Shown here: positions 47,735 to 61,459 of the stretch, one piece after another
Layout of the letters: each line of letters begins with the position of its first letter
Position numbering within the stretch: the first letter of the stretch is position 1
Assembly (NCBI RefSeq): GCF_910592395.1
Contig: NC_088308.1
Coordinates: 1,922,001 to 1,986,000, forward strand
Source: Lineus longissimus
Lineage: Eukaryota; Nemertea; Pilidiophora; Heteronemertea; Lineidae
DNA length: 64,000 nucleotides
Reading direction: 5' to 3'
The notes under the pieces: generated by a model
Seen by the model: the letters and a program-made list of their open reading frames with translations, nothing else
Databases searched by the model: none
Told to the model about the DNA's origin: nothing
Program-made: the position numbers and the translations under genes

Positions 47735-48540
47735 TTGAAATAACTACAGACCAGCTACAAACTTGTCATTCATAAGTAAAATTCTGGAGAAGTTGGTCGT
47801 CAAATGCCTCTAGGAATATTTTGCTACCGCTTCTTGGATGAAGTTATGCAATTGGCATACAAACGTTTTCATAGTACCCAGACAGCGCTAGGGTTCAAAA
47901 TGACATCAGTGGCTGCATTTGCTTGATAGCGATTTTAGATTTATCAGCAGCAGCATTCTACAACATTGACAAGCGAATCCTGCCACACATCTTAGAAGAG
48001 TGTTTTGTGTATCCGGCACTTCCCATAAATGGTTTAACAGTTATCTGACAGACAGGAGCCAATCTCTGCGCATAGGCAACTCAGAATCCAACAGGGTGCA
48101 CGTCCCACAGGAGTCCATATTGGGTCCATACTCTTCAATGTTTACACATCTCCAACTCAGGATATCATGGACGCAATTTGTACATCAAACCAAATAATTG
48201 TGCTGATTACAAGGATTCTACACGTTCTCTGACCCCTATCTACCAGCCGTCTCTCTGGCCTTGGATTCCCTTGTCAATGCTGTCAATGACCTACGGTCTT
48301 GGTTTACCCTACACCAACTGATGTTTCATGACTCAAAAACTGAATTCATGTGTTTCGCAGCCAAGCGGCACGTTAATCTCTGTGAATTTTTCTGGTGCTA
48401 AAAGTGGGTGATACATTTCACTGTCAGGTTTAAGGACGAGTCTGAGACCCACTTGTTTAAATCTTTTTATAAATCACATTTATTCCTGTGCTTTCAACAA
48501 CCGTACTGTTCTATTATTCCATTCCATGCCTCAATGGTGG
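47735..48540 (+). pseudogene. Non-LTR retrotransposon reverse transcriptase remnant
   Basis: Broken plus-strand frames preserve RT landmarks in order: N-Y-R-P-A-T-N-L-S-F-I-S-K-I-L-E-K, then a QLAYKRFHSTQTAL-like block, I-L-D-L-S-A-A-A-F-Y-N-I-D, then W-F-N-S-Y-L-T-D-R-S-Q-S and V-P-Q-E-S-I-L-G-P, and finally F-K-D-E-S-E-T-H-L-F-K. These are the conserved blocks of the CR1/L2/Jockey-type LINE reverse transcriptases. Several stops and frameshifts interrupt it, and the catalytic F-A-D-D block is not intact. It lies downstream of the SLC6 gene in opposite orientation. Confidence 0.85.
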
Positions 48541-48780
48541 GAAAGGGAGGGGTCACAGCCTGCTGAACCCCTAGTCTCACAACACTTTAAAATACTTTGT
48601 TTAATCTCCGACTTAACTTTTGAATCATAAAAAGGGACAGGAGACAATGCACTCTAATTTGGGGCATCCAGTCACAGCAGTTACAAGTTCTGTATAAGCT
48701 TACTACAGGTGAGCTATTAAAAGCTGGTCATTTTTGGAAAATCGTCAGGCACTGGAGGAGTTAACTAATCGAAGTCTTCA

Positions 48781-48786
48781 TTTATT
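48781..48786 (-). terminator. Likely SLC6 gene polyadenylation signal
   Basis: TTTATT on the plus strand is AATAAA on the minus strand, about 44 bp past the SLC6 stop codon. It implies a very short 3'UTR. Confidence 0.5.
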
Positions 48787-48829
48787 GAAATTATGCTGCA
48801 ATATGCACATACTGTACATGTATTTTCGT

Positions 48830-51800
48830 TTATTTCAAGTTATCAACCAATCCCATCTCAATTGGCTTGAACATGATATCACTCTCTTGAGAAGTTGAAC
48901 GACTTTCACTAGGCGAGTTCTCCTCATTGGCAGTGAAGAAATCATACTCCTTCCTATGTTTGGCAAGACGTGGTCGCCATTCTGGGCCGGGCTTGATGCT
49001 CTGACGAAGTCGCTGAAAAACAAATGATATCATGGCGACTTTTATTTCGTATCCCGATTAATGAAATTTTTAAGAATGTTTGCAATTCAACAAGTATATA
49101 TACTATAGAGCATTGTCCTTCTTCTGTTCATTGTCTGTTGTAAACATTTTACAGAACAGTGACATTATACTCTCCAGAGAACATAGAGCAATACTCTCTC
49201 CTCAGATCAAGTCTTTTGAATCATCTGTGATGGTTGTGACAAATTCATACGTAATTATACAGCTTTTCAAATGGCAGTGGTGGCAGGATCTTTTGTTAGC
49301 CTTTTCACTGCTGCTATGAATGAGAATTTTGGAACTTGAGGGGGTTGATTGTGCACCCGATCCCCTAAACTACGCATGTGATCACTACCGGATGATTCCA
49401 TGGCAAAGCCCTCACCTGCAAAAATGTTCCCTTTCTTTGCATAATTTCCTGGATCATGAAAGCAGGTATAGGCAGAGTAGAGAAAAGGCTTAGTGTCCAA
49501 CCAAGCCACACTGCCCACGGTGGGAAGTAGTAAACGCCATAGGATGGAGTAATGAACACCACTGCAGAATACACCAAGCAGAACTGAAATAGAATAAAAG
49601 AAATTACCACAAATAATTGAGAGAAAGAAATCACTTTAGGTGTGCACATTGACCCTTATGTCTTTCTTGATATGATTCGACTGCCAGAAAAAAATGGTGG
49701 TGATTGCAGTTGATAAACCCAAATTCTAAGTCTATTTCGATTATTTTTATTTTTTCAATTGAGAATTTAGTGATTTTTCAAGTAATCACAATAAATCTTG
49801 AAATATCTGGATCGCCTTCAGTTCTAACCTACCAGCATCAGGAATGGAATGACAAAACACCAGAATGGTTTGAAGCCACGAAGAAGGAGTGGTTTATATC
49901 CGATCATACAGCTGATGTCTCGAAGAAGACTATCTGATCCTGGAAATGGAAAAGAAAGGAATCGCAAAATTGTCAGCTACCACTGCAGATGAATGGAAAG
50001 TACACTGCTTTTCAGTGTGGGTAGAGAGGGGGCCGATCATCTCTTCAACAGCAAACGTTTCCTTAGGACGCCCATTTCCACCTGCAATTGTGCCATAAAG
50101 AGCTCACATGGTCTCGATGCCTGATATTTGCAAGAGAGTCTAAAACAGTTTTTAGCACATTCATGTCGGAAGTAGGTCTACCTGGGGAAAACGGACATTA
50201 CATGAATATTATCATGATGCAATTGATAATAAGAGAAAAAAGACAAAAGTAAATCTATCTCTGCCTTAAAGTAAGCAGAGCGGCTCATATGCCTGGTACT
50301 CAGCTGATATTACACCGCTGTATTGGTCTTACCATAAGCCCATGCAACAACCATGCTTTCCAGGGCAGCAATCAGTAGGATAGAAAATGCAGCAGAGAAC
50401 CAATCCCAAATCTGGAAGTAGTACATCCCAGCCTGAAATGCCAAAAATACACAATAAAAGATAGGCTTGATCACTTTTTGTTCAAATTTGTTAGAAAACA
50501 AATTGTTATCTTTGAAAGGGGAGCATCCAATCCTATACCGTTACAAAAATCTTTGTGCTGGAACAAAATTCAAAATAACTTAACCTATTGTCGCATAGAA
50601 GAATGATAATAAACCAAAGTTAACCTCCCCAGGCTAACTTACTCTGGAGAAGGAGAGTAATGATAAACTAATGTTAACCTACCCTGGTGCAGAAGAGTAA
50701 TCCTATCAATATATTTGCCAGCACAAATACAACAAGCAGATATTGCTTCCTGTGCTTGCCACGGCTGAAGAATTCCGGGAATTGATCGACAACACCACTG
50801 AGAATACATTCAGAACAAGCGAACTGCAAGATAAAATTTTCAAGTAAAAAACTATTGCAAATCAAAATACATGTGGAGAGTTGAAAATCAATAATATCCT
50901 TATAGTTACTCTTTGGTTTAGAAGGCATCACTGCATGTTTATCATGCAATGCGAGTTATTTTGCGGCAGCGGTTATGGTTATAGAAAATTATGATCAGGG
51001 TGGTTTGTCCAAAATATGCGAGAAGTCAAAATTACATTTTGATGTTTAATTTGAGGTGTTTTAGAAATTAATACTGAACTGGAGGTATTGGTTGGTCTCA
51101 CCAAACTCTACTTGGGTGGAACTCTTATTTAGCCCAAAAGAAGTTGTTCAAAAACGAAATTAACGTGGGAAAGATTTCATTCCATAATGTAGCTTTGAAG
51201 TCTCATCTACCATGCCTACCTGGCTGTCCAGTCCAAGTGTCAACAGCATAAGGAAGAAGAGGACAGACCACAAGGAAGCAAGAGGAAACTTGGTCAGTGC
51301 TTCAGGATAGGCAATAAATGCCAAGCCTGGTCCTGAAATAACAAATCATAATACTGGAATGAAAGGCTGCATTTTTGTAGTACACAGAAATGAAATAATC
51401 AGGGAATTCATCAAGCTATACCGGACAGAGGTTTGCAATACGGATCCCAATTAGAATGAAAAATCAGGACATACCACGGTCTGCTTTGCCCTTTGAAACA
51501 AGTTTGCAGAATAAGAAAATATGCAGTATCCCAGGTAGGCCTAGATACCCTTTGTTGCCTGCGTACACAATGAATGGCCCCTCACCTGAAGTCATTGCAT
51601 CCTGAACATCCACCCCGGCTTCATGGGCCATGAAGCCGACAACCGCGAAGATGACAAATCCCCCATAGAAACTGGTGAAACAGTTAACCAGAGGAACGAT
51701 GATACCATCCCTGAAGTGAAAGAAAAGAAAGACTGTCAGTAAAATTAGCTACTCTCCTCCTTTAAAGTGAATTTCGCATGACCTGTGTTTTAGCCTTACT

Positions 51801-54800
51801 TATTTTAACCGTTATATTTCCTGTTCAAAACAGAAGAATGCTTAGTTAGCCAGATGCAGTCTGCTGAGCACATGCCAAGGAAGTGATCTATTCAGACTCT
51901 CATAGTAAAATTCCATAGTATGACTCGTGCATCAATTTGGGCATTTCATTCATCCTCCCTCTGTATACTGACTGAGGCACGGGATATTAAGGGGCATTGT
52001 ATTCTGCTGGCGATATTCACATGATAAAGGAGGAGCTGAAAAAGAGACTGCCAAGCCAGCACTGACGAATCTCACAAAGTGCAGAGGGTGCTGCAAACAT
52101 TCATCCAAAAGTGTGCAATGTTGGTGGATATTTTCTGAAGTATAAATCATATTAATATTCAAGTAAAAACAGCTTTTGACACAAGAACTATGAACAAAAA
52201 TGCAGACTCGGCAACAATTCCAGGATCAACTCTATGAATGCTGCTTCTTGTTATCTGAGAAAGCTAGGAGGTCCAGCATGTATAAAACATTCCAAAGGCA
52301 ACCGAATTTCGGACACGCCATTCTTATATAAGGAGGAAGGAGGGGGCCAATTACACCACTTCTCAAGTGTTGGATGTGGAACATTTTGCCTCTAAACTTG
52401 GAGATGCTAGAGTGTTCATGTAAGTCACTTTTTTGTCCAAGGCTAATTCTTCTTCAACTTGGACAGAGGATAATCGAGGTAATACTTACCATTCCACCAT
52501 ATTGGGACTAATATCAATTATTAATGATATCAATAATTATATCAATTATGTATAATATTCCTGCCATGTTTTATGTAAAATATCAAACATCATCTTGCAA
52601 ACAGGGTCTTCAACATGTATGCTCCACACTCATAAGGGACTGAAGTATGTATGAGTTAAATGGCCATATATGTCAGGATCAATATGAAAAGAAAGGCATG
52701 CTTTTTCTCTGTTGCTTCTTCACAGCACCATGGAGCCTCTCCTGTTAAAAATCCCTCCTATTTTACCTGTAGCAGTTGTGATGAAACTCGTTGTAACTAG
52801 CAAAAGTAATCATGCCTCCCCAGGCCGGTCCAAGAGAGTAGAAAATCTGGAGACAGGCCTCTGCCCATATCTGTAGGGGATGGAAATACAGTCAGAGCAA
52901 ACAAAAGTTACACGGCAAGATGACCTGAAACCTGTGACCCATGTTAGAATTAAGTAAAAAAATGAATGAAACCTTCTTCTTCTTCTTCTGACATCTGTGA
53001 TAAGTAACACGAGACAATATACAGCGGAACCTCTCTATAAAGGACACCCTTGGGACTGATAAATGCTGTCTATCAAAGGAAATCACCATATTGACCACCA
53101 AGGATTCTGCATCTTATCAAGATATACCCCGGCTATGTTTAGAGGGAGTATTAGACCATGAGGTTCAGGATGCCAGATTGCAGAGGTCAAATTGTGTAGA
53201 AACAACTCATTTGGGCCCAAAAGCACAGTCCCTAATAGGGATGGTGTCCTGCTAGTAGGTGTCTGCTTAGAGAGGTTCCCCGGTACTTCAAATAACTTGG
53301 GTAAGTGATCTATTTCACACACGGCACCTCAAACAACAGCTGGGGGTGAGTATTTAACTTGTTCCAGCTGCATGTACTCCACTACACCTGATAAGACACG
53401 CCTACTTTCGTTTTGTCACATGGTCGTTGCACCCGGTGAAGCCCAAATTGAATTGGGTGTCCCCATTCATAATAGTAAAAGTGTGATATTGTCTTCACCA
53501 TTAAGTACCATTTTCTTTGATTACAAAGTAATAAAACATGTCGAATTAGTTGATGTGATATGGCACTGCACCCCAAAAAATTCGAGTTATTTTAAAGAAG
53601 AGGGTTAAGCCGAAAGTCCCAAACAACCCAAAGACCTACCAATTGACGCTAGGCATGGCCTGACCAGTTAAGATGTGCCTATTTTACTACAGACACTAAT
53701 TCTCAGAAATCAGGACAACTTATTGGTTTCTACATCTAATCAGATCCTACATATTGCCAAAAGATAATGATTAGCCTTTTCATAAGTGAATTGGGGTCAA
53801 CTAGCATTTTAGCCTACTTTTAACTTTATGGTACATGTACTATATATTTTCCTGTTCGAAACTCTGGTGTAGGAGAATGCTCAGTACAAGCTTGATTTGG
53901 TCTGCTCACTGCATACTAAGGCAGCGATCCATCTGAAAACTCTTGAAGTGAAATTCCACAGTAATGAGTCTCCAGTTTCTTTTGTTCTGGCTTTGCTACT
54001 GACTGAAGTCCTGGAAATGAAGTGGCATAGTACTGCACAGGCAATCACTCTTGATGTTTCATACACTATTGAAATTCAACTACATACATAGCTACAACAC
54101 AACATGTGTTTACCAAATGTTACCATTTGTTGTTATCAGTGGAGTAATTAAAGCACATTTGAGCACAAATCAATCAATGGGAAGATTTAATGCAACAGCT
54201 TTTTTTCATTGCATGTTAAAATGATAGAACGCAAGAGTTTCTGAATAGAATCGCTCCCTCAGTATGGTTCATGATCAGCAGATCAAATATTGCTTTAGAC
54301 AAGGCATAGTAGGCCTACTGCACTCTTTAAATTAATAAGTAAAATAACTATTTAATGGTGATTTTTTACTATTCTGGCAGTTTCTATTACACCCACTGTG
54401 AAATTAGTTGTTTAACTATCGAAATAGTAATTCCAAGCCATTTTATTTTAGTTTTATAGCTCAACAACTGATTGATAGTAAAAGTTTTCAATACAGTTTT
54501 TACCAATTTCTCAGTGCCATAGGAACTACCAGATTAGTTGTTTTGACTTACAAAATTTAAGATTGTGGTAATTTGTTTTATTATGGATCAGGGGGTATGG
54601 AGCCAGGAATATTGAAGGTGTCTGTCATCGTGTGATGAAATAAATTTTCTCCTGTAGCTTCAGAATATGTTACTTTATCAGATACAAATTATGCTGGACT
54701 CTAAAGGGCAAACACAGGGCGTGGCAGGGGTTCACTATTATCATCAAACTTGACTAGGTAACTATGTTGGTCAACACCGCGTGAAAATAATAACACTTCC

Positions 54801-57800
54801 ACAATTCTGTAGATGTCATCAAAGGGTTCATCCAGAGGGTGCATCCAGGTTTCACATCAAACAAAAGCAGCAACAACAGAACATACTTCGCAGAAGAAAA
54901 GTAAGTTGACAAACTTACCTTTAGATTTAAGAGCTTGCTAAAGTCGGGGGTGATGTAGTATTTGATGCCATTGAGAGATCCAGGCATCATGCAGCCCCGT
55001 ATCAGTAGGATTGTCAAGAAGAGGTAGGGGACAGTAGCAGTCACATACACAACCTGGAAAAGGGTGACATGAATCACCAAACTGCTAATCAAATTTCTGA
55101 CTTTTCAGACCTTTTCCAAAGTTATAGGACTATTCAAGGTGTTATTTTTTCAAGTCAAATCATTGACTTTTCACGATTTCTGTGGGATGGGTGCAGTGGC
55201 CATGGCAGGGATGGGATCTCAAGACTGGCTTCGCCTGTTACTTTTCTTATTCTAAGTATCTTGCTGTTTGTAACTTTGCCTAATGTTTTGTCTGTGTCAT
55301 GTATGTCCTGCTGTGTCATGTCATTTTGTATTTTTCTTTGGCACTATGAACAATCTCCAATGTAATTAGGTGTCATAAGGAAATAAAGCCTAGGTAATTC
55401 TTGGTAACATATAAAAGTGACCAAACTGAACTATTTACCTTTCCTGTCGACCTGATCCCCTTGAATAGGCAGACGAAGAGGAGGACCCAGCCAGAGATGT
55501 GGCAGAGGACGAGCTGCCATCGAAAGCCACCAAGTGTCTCAATGCCATCGGTCAGCTCCAGCACATTGTACCTGAAAAGATGAACAATGACCATTTTCAA
55601 TGAAATCAAGTGAGGTTTTGTATGATCAAAGAAGACGGAAGAATGGGAAAATAACAAGAGGTCCGAGCGTCTATCGCTCAGCTGATTCATTGCAGGAGGT
55701 AAAGAAGAACTCAAGAGTTATTATAAAAGAGTCTTTTTATAGTTTCTGGAATGGTTCACAGCAGGTCAGAGACTCATTTAAGGGACAGTCTTTCAAATGA
55801 ACCACTAATATTGGGTTACCATTTACCCATGCTCCGTTATTTAAAATTCCTATCTCAGTTGCATTGGCAAACAATTCCTGTGATGTTTTTGTGATTTGGA
55901 GGTACCACTTGCTTTCAAACTCACAATACACTGCCCAGAAATAGACAAAATGTTTTAAAATTGCTGGTAAGTTGTGATCCACTCTACCATGTTATCCAGT
56001 CTCACATCTCATTAACTTGACAATCATTAGGGTAAAAGTTTGTGTAAAACGCTTGAACTTAAACAGATTTCTTTCTCAAACTTTCAGTTTCATGATCATG
56101 TGTATGAAAGGTAGGCCTATGCTTTTCCAGTGATTGTTTTCTGGAACCATTTTAACCATGCCATTACCTGACTTTACCACAAATAAGTAGGAATGCTTTA
56201 TCAGTGGATTTACTAAGAGCAATGACACAAAGAAGTTTTTATGTTAGACTTGTGTCTAAACCTGCCCTGGAATAGGCTAAAAGTTGTGTGGTAGAGGAAT
56301 TGAATTGGGCTTTTCTGAAAAGGCCACCATAAAAGTACCATAAAATCATCTTTCTATATATACATGTACTTCTGAGTATTGATCTCTTCTTTCCAACAAC
56401 ATGCACAATTATCTGTAAATGGTACTTATCGATGAGAATGACAGGTGGTGAAAAATGCATCATACAATGTAGGCCTACATTGTTTGTGTTGCCAATACTT
56501 ACTGCCAAAATTCCTCTGATGGTGACATAGTCTTCGAAGTATTCACAATGGTGACATTATCTAACACCGTGGACATATTCTCCGACTGATAAAATATTCC
56601 AATATCTGTCAAATTTGTTGCATTCATGTATGTTTCATTTATCCAGGCAGAAGTCCCATTCATACGACATTGCTCCGTGTTCCAAGTGTTGTTACAGTTG
56701 GCCCATGGAAGCCTGTCAGCAAAGCCGTAGAATGACATACCGAGGTAGTATAGCGTCCAGGTAATGATGGTTTGGTAATACAAAACAACCATCACGTTCA
56801 CCACGACCATTCCCCAGCCAAGACCTGAAAAAAGGTTTTGTCAAATTCAAAATGGTACCCATCAGATTACCAATCGGCATTATTTATACTTGCTGACCAA
56901 AGATTTTTACTGATTTAAACAATACCATTAAGCAAACACAAATACTATATATAAATGCACAATTTCAGAAACTTTCCTGCATCATAACTGCACTTACAGC
57001 AATGTTTATTATTATTTTTCTGCATGAGCCACAAAAAATAGAATGAAAACAAACATTGTAGGCCTGTTTACCTTTAAAGAGAGGACAGATATTGAACACT
57101 CTAGTTGGTCCAGAACTGGCAAACTGTCCGATCGATAGTTCCATGATGAAAAGGGGAATCCCGCAGACGAACAAGAAGAAGAAATACGGAATGAGGAAAG
57201 CTCCTGAAATGAAAAGAGTTCCATTAAAAAGGCGTTTGCAATTAAAACGAACACTTTTTGTAACCCTCTTACTTAAAGGGGGACTATAGGCAGGAGCAGT
57301 GGGGTTAAATTGGCCATCTGCAAGTGACTCATATGCACAGTGAGGGCACTAGGTCATGTTTGATTCAGCACTACATATATTCATTGTACAAGCGTGAATA
57401 CTTTGTCGTACTGTGAGATGGGAGACCCCTGTTGGCGACATTGTGTAACTTTATCTTGCCTACCTAGCAGCTGGCTATAGTGTCCTTTAAAGCTTATAGG
57501 ATTAGATTAACTTGTCAAGGGTAAAAGGTAACTAGACATCATAGCAGAGAAGTTGACCGACTTTTCAACAGTAACAAGAGGATTAGATTGACTTGTCAAA
57601 GATAACCAAACAATATCAAAGATAACTAGACTCATAGGATGTGATTGGCTGCAAAAGGAACCAGGCATACGATTTAATTGACTTGCCAAATGTAACTAGA
57701 CAATGATGAAGATAACCATACAATAGATGAGCTTGTAAAGGTATTCATCATAGGATTAGATTAATTGACCTGTCACTGAAAAGTAACTAACTACACACCC

Positions 57801-58105
57801 TAATTAAATGAACTCGTCAGAGTATCTAAATGAATAATAATCTAGAGATAGACGTACCATAACTACCTATATATATATTCTCATAAAAGATACCTACCTC
57901 CACCATTTCGCATACATAGGTATGGAAACCGCCATATGTTGCCCAGTCCAACTGCAAACCCAACACACGAAAGGAGGAATTCAAACCGACCATTCCATGT
58001 ACCACGTGAGGTATCCACTATGATATCTTCCGATGAGCTGCAACTGTCCACCATAGTACTGCTCTCATAAACACGTACTTGAGATACTTTCTCCTGTTTA
58101 TTCAT
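48830..58105 (-). CDS. SLC6 Na+/Cl- symporter, glycine-transporter-like
   Basis: SLC6 proteins import neurotransmitters or amino acids across the plasma membrane with Na+ and Cl-. Thirteen exons, in transcript order, are 58105-57898, 57203-57072, 56824-56503, 55571-55439, 55053-54919, 52870-52767, 51710-51586, 51332-51220, 50823-50683, 50432-50333, 49939-49833, 49583-49416 and 49012-48830 (656 aa). Features are the R-x2-W gate motif at 34-37, TM1 [16 protein letters not shown]6 [20 protein letters not shown]8 LGLDSQ, and a large second extracellular loop with Cys157/Cys166 and eight N-glycosylation sequons. Best resemblance is to GlyT1/GlyT2: [16 protein letters not shown], and a C-terminal [10 protein letters not shown]-type tail. 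The TM6 glycine matching GlyT1's fits a small substrate. A GABA/taurine or orphan transporter is possible. The ATG at 58105 is chosen as the first in-frame methionine; an upstream in-frame GTG is not a credible start. Confidence 0.95.
53021..53279. repeat. Dispersed repeat 'CTCTCTA..GGACACC', copy 2
   Basis: This matches 21144-21304 (GGAACCTCTCTATAAAGGAC, ACCCTTGGGACTGAT, AATGCTGT, ATGGTGTCCTGCTAGTAGGT) with an internal insertion of ~100 bp. It lies in an SLC6 intron. Confidence 0.7.
57283..57497. repeat. Dispersed repeat with second copy near 63.5 kb
   Basis: The right part (57422-57492, GAGACCCCTGTTGGCGACAT, TGTGTAACTTTAT, CCTACCTAGCAGCTG) closely matches 63553-63623. The left part begins with GGGGGACTATAGGCAGGAGC. 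It may be the end of a longer dispersed element. It is located in the SLC6 intron after exon 1. Confidence 0.65.
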
Positions 58106-59620
58106 TTTACGAGATTCAAATATAACCACCCGATCCAGTCCTGCAAACGTGAGTGATCAGTAGGGTAACTGAAGAATAAAAATAGTTTTCCTGTGCTAAC
58201 CCTCTATTCTCCCCTTCATGATTATGACTCTCTCATGCGTTCTCTATGGGTTCTCATCTGCGCGCGTACTGGCATACCGCATACGGTGTGCTATGGGCTA
58301 TTGTCGAGTCATCGCTCGACCTGCAAGTGGTCAAGGACGTATAAAAGTTTCCATGGTTATCCCAGGGTGGTAACATCTGACCTTCAATAGACAAACGTTC
58401 TATAGACATCATGAGGTACAACATTGGAATAAACTACTCTTCATCATACAATGCTTTTTATTCATTAACAAGAAAGTTTTCATCTTCAAAGATGGATATG
58501 ATGAGAGAAATCCCTTGGGGAACAGCTCATTGTATCAGTGCAGATTGAATAAGGACTAAAAGGATTTAAGAATTGAATGGACAACTTACTTATCTGTCTC
58601 ATGTCTCTCTTCCTCAACCTATCTTCTCTTACCCAAAGGCTCTTCATTGCCAAATTTTTTAACACCTCATGATACTAATCTTGAATAGAATAAAAGAACC
58701 AGTGGATAATTTACACGAGTTGGGCCTTAATAGGTAAGTCGGTTTCTGGTTGTCATGTATAACAACTTCCTTGTGCAGAAAAGCATCCGGTGATATCTGG
58801 CCGCAAATGATGAGGCAAGATCAGTTTGTAAGGTCTCCTCCCTGGTTGTGACTGTCACAGAGCTAATTGTGCCTCTGTGTGCTCATTGTCCTCAGAAAGA
58901 CCACGAAACTTTGGTTGTGTAATAGGTTGTGAAGTTGTCACAACCTCCTTCCCCTGACAGAACTCTTACAACTGAAGACAACTCAGAAAAGCAAAGGCAA
59001 GAATAATGTTTTTCAATTTTCTTCTATATCGATCTTCTAAACATCACATGCGGTGTTTCGACCCGAACGAGGCACCAACCCCGAGTCGAAAAAGCAGCGC
59101 CAGGCTTGCATGAAACACGTGTAAAAAGGTGGGCATGCTTGGAATTTAATATTTTCCTTGTCAATTCCCCTAGACCGCTGGCACCTGTACCGTCGGCTGC
59201 TGGCATCTGGCGTTGGCCAAAGCAACTAAGTCACGCGCAGCCAAACCGTCACGGTTTGGACAATTCACACCGTTAGCTTCATTGCGAGTTTTCGAGGCCA
59301 GACACAGCTTCGCTTATACATGCTTCCCGAAATTGGTGGCTTGCATTGGAACTAACTTTTCCCCTTGTCCGTCATTAAAGGCATTCAAGTGTGTTGGTCA
59401 ACCATGGTCAACCATCTCCTTTGTCCCTCCACCATAAGGCCTATCCACCATAAGGCCTTATGACATCACTATTTCGGACACTCAGCGCCCCATTTCTGGA
59501 AAGGTATAGGCCTTTTGGCTAAGATCAAAGTTTGCATTACATATGTCGTGGATAGCATTTGTGGTATTGAGCCCTTGGGGCATTGTCCAGGTCAACCGCG
59601 TCCTCAGCCATACCCAAGTT
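58106..59620. other. Intergenic between SLC6 and satellite
   Basis: This should contain the SLC6 promoter and 5' exons. No gene is seen. Short frames near 59000-59440 lack recognisable similarity, and no feature above background was found. Confidence 0.35.
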
Positions 59621-59696
59621 AATAAAAGACCGAGCTTTTTTTCACCTACGAACACTATAACATCGCGACTCACTTATATGAGTGACATATTATTGA
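59621..59696. repeat. Partial composite-repeat end
   Basis: GACCGAGCTTTTTTTCACCT and CTCACTTATATGAG resemble 10300-10370 (GACCGAGCTTTTCTTTACC, CTCACTTATATG). Here the end sequence directly precedes 68-bp satellite, without 56-bp units or the knuckle frame. Confidence 0.55.
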
Positions 59697-60735
59697 AATC
59701 ATGTTGTCAACACGATCGAGCAGCCAGGACTGCCTGGCTGTGACTCTCTCATCTCTCGCACCATGTTGACAACTTGGCAGAGCAGCCAAGACTGATTTGG
59801 CCTGGCTGTGACCGTCTCATCTCTCTCAACTTGTCAACACGGTCGAGCAGCCAGGACTGATTCGGCCTGGCTGTAACTGTCTCCTCTCTCACCATGTTGA
59901 CAACTTGGCAGAGCAGCCAGGTCTGATTCGGCCTGGCTGTGACTGTCTCACCTCTCTCACCATGTTGACAACTTGGCAGAGCAGCCGAGACTGATTTGGC
60001 CTGGCTGTGACCGTCTCATCTCTCTCATCATAATTATTGTCAACACGGTGGAGCAGACAAGACTGATTCGGCCTGGCTGTGACTGTCTCACCTCTCTCCC
60101 CATGTTGACAACTTGGCAGAGCAGCAAAGACTGACTTGGCCTGGCTGTGACCGTCTCATCTCTCTCACCATGTTGACAACTTGGCAGAGCAGCCAAGACT
60201 GATGTGGCCTGGCTGTGACCGTCTCAACTCTCTCACCTTGTCAACACGGTGGAGCAGCCAGGACTGATTCGGCCTGACTGTGACTGTCTCATCTCTCCCA
60301 CCATGTTGACAACTTGGAAGAGCAGCCAAGACTGATTCGACCTGGCTGTGACCGTCTCATCTCTCTCATCATGTTGACAACTTGGAAGAGCAGCCAAGAC
60401 TGATTCGACCTGGCTATGACCGTCTCATCTCTCTCATCATCTTGACAACTTGGAAGAGCAGCCAAGACTGATTCGACCTGGCTGTGACTGTCTTATCTCT
60501 CTCATCATGTTGGCAACACGGTGGAGCAACCAGGACTGATTCGGCCTGGCTGTGACCGTCTCACCTCTCTCATCATGTTGTCAACACGGTGGAGCAGCCA
60601 AGACTGATATGACCTGGCTGTGACCGTCTCATCTCTCTCACCATGCTGTCAACAAGGTGGAGCAGCCCAGACTGATATGGCCTGGCTGTGACCGTCCCAT
60701 CTCTCTCATCATGCTGTCAACACGGTGGAGCAGCT
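59697..60735. repeat. 68-bp satellite array, fourth locus
   Basis: About 15 units in the same orientation as 7370-9645, mainly subtypes A and B, with a local run of ACAACTTGGAAGAGCAG units around 60300-60470 not seen elsewhere. The last unit breaks off at GGAGCAGCTAG. Confidence 0.9.
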
Positions 60736-61079
60736 AGTGTGGCCAAGAAGGCCGATGTTGGGCCGATATCGGGCCAATTTCGGCACTTGCCCTCCAGATT
60801 TCACTCAATCAATTATCAATGCCATTTATTAATCAATACTGATGAGATAGTTAAATGGGGACCTTCGAACTGTGTCCTTTGAAATTGTTCAGTGCTAGGG
60901 ACCCCAAATGTGTCTCCTTTAAAAATATCAGTTGTTAATGCCATTAATCGATCAATGCTGCTGAGATGGTTAATGGAGACTCTGTCCTACTGAAAGATTA
61001 GTTATCATTGCAATTTATTGATCAATCTATTTAGAGCGGACTACGGAGTTGATCACTGCTGGAGACAATAAGGGTGTAT
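60736..61079. other. Intergenic upstream of BICC1
   Basis: Contains a degenerate direct repeat of TTATCAATGCCATTTATTAATCAAT-type words (near 60815, 60930 and 61000; shown here shortened to TTATTAATCAAT). Otherwise nothing is recognised. Confidence 0.4.
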
Positions 61080-61193
61080 CCTCCACATTAATGCTACTAA
61101 TTCGAGACGTTTAGCTCACCAATTAGTTCTGAGATGGCAGCACCGTACGGTCCAAAATCTCATCCTCGCCGTGCCAGTTGGTAATCATTCAAG
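61080..61193 (+). promoter_or_regulatory. Putative noncoding first exon of BICC1
   Basis: A good donor (CAAG followed by GTGAGT at 61194) closes a stretch without long open frames, and a strong acceptor (TTTCTTTAG ending at 61390) opens the coding exon. The 5' limit is a guess. Inference from splice signals only. Confidence 0.35.
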
Positions 61194-61459
61194 GTGAGTC
61201 GGCTGACTTTGCGTGGAAATTGCCCAAATCTGAACAATGTATTAGTCCACGTTCCCTTTCAACATTTTCTTTTGCACTTCTCAAAGAAAATATATACCTG
61301 GATAAAAAGAAAAAGGTGATTTCATGGAAGTTGGGCTATCCTAGATCTCAATATATATCATGATACAACTTTTTATCACAATTTCTTTAGAACTATGGTT
61401 TTTGCGGCAGAATACAGTTCGGAGAGTGAAGCGTTCAAACATCAACAAGAAATTATGCC

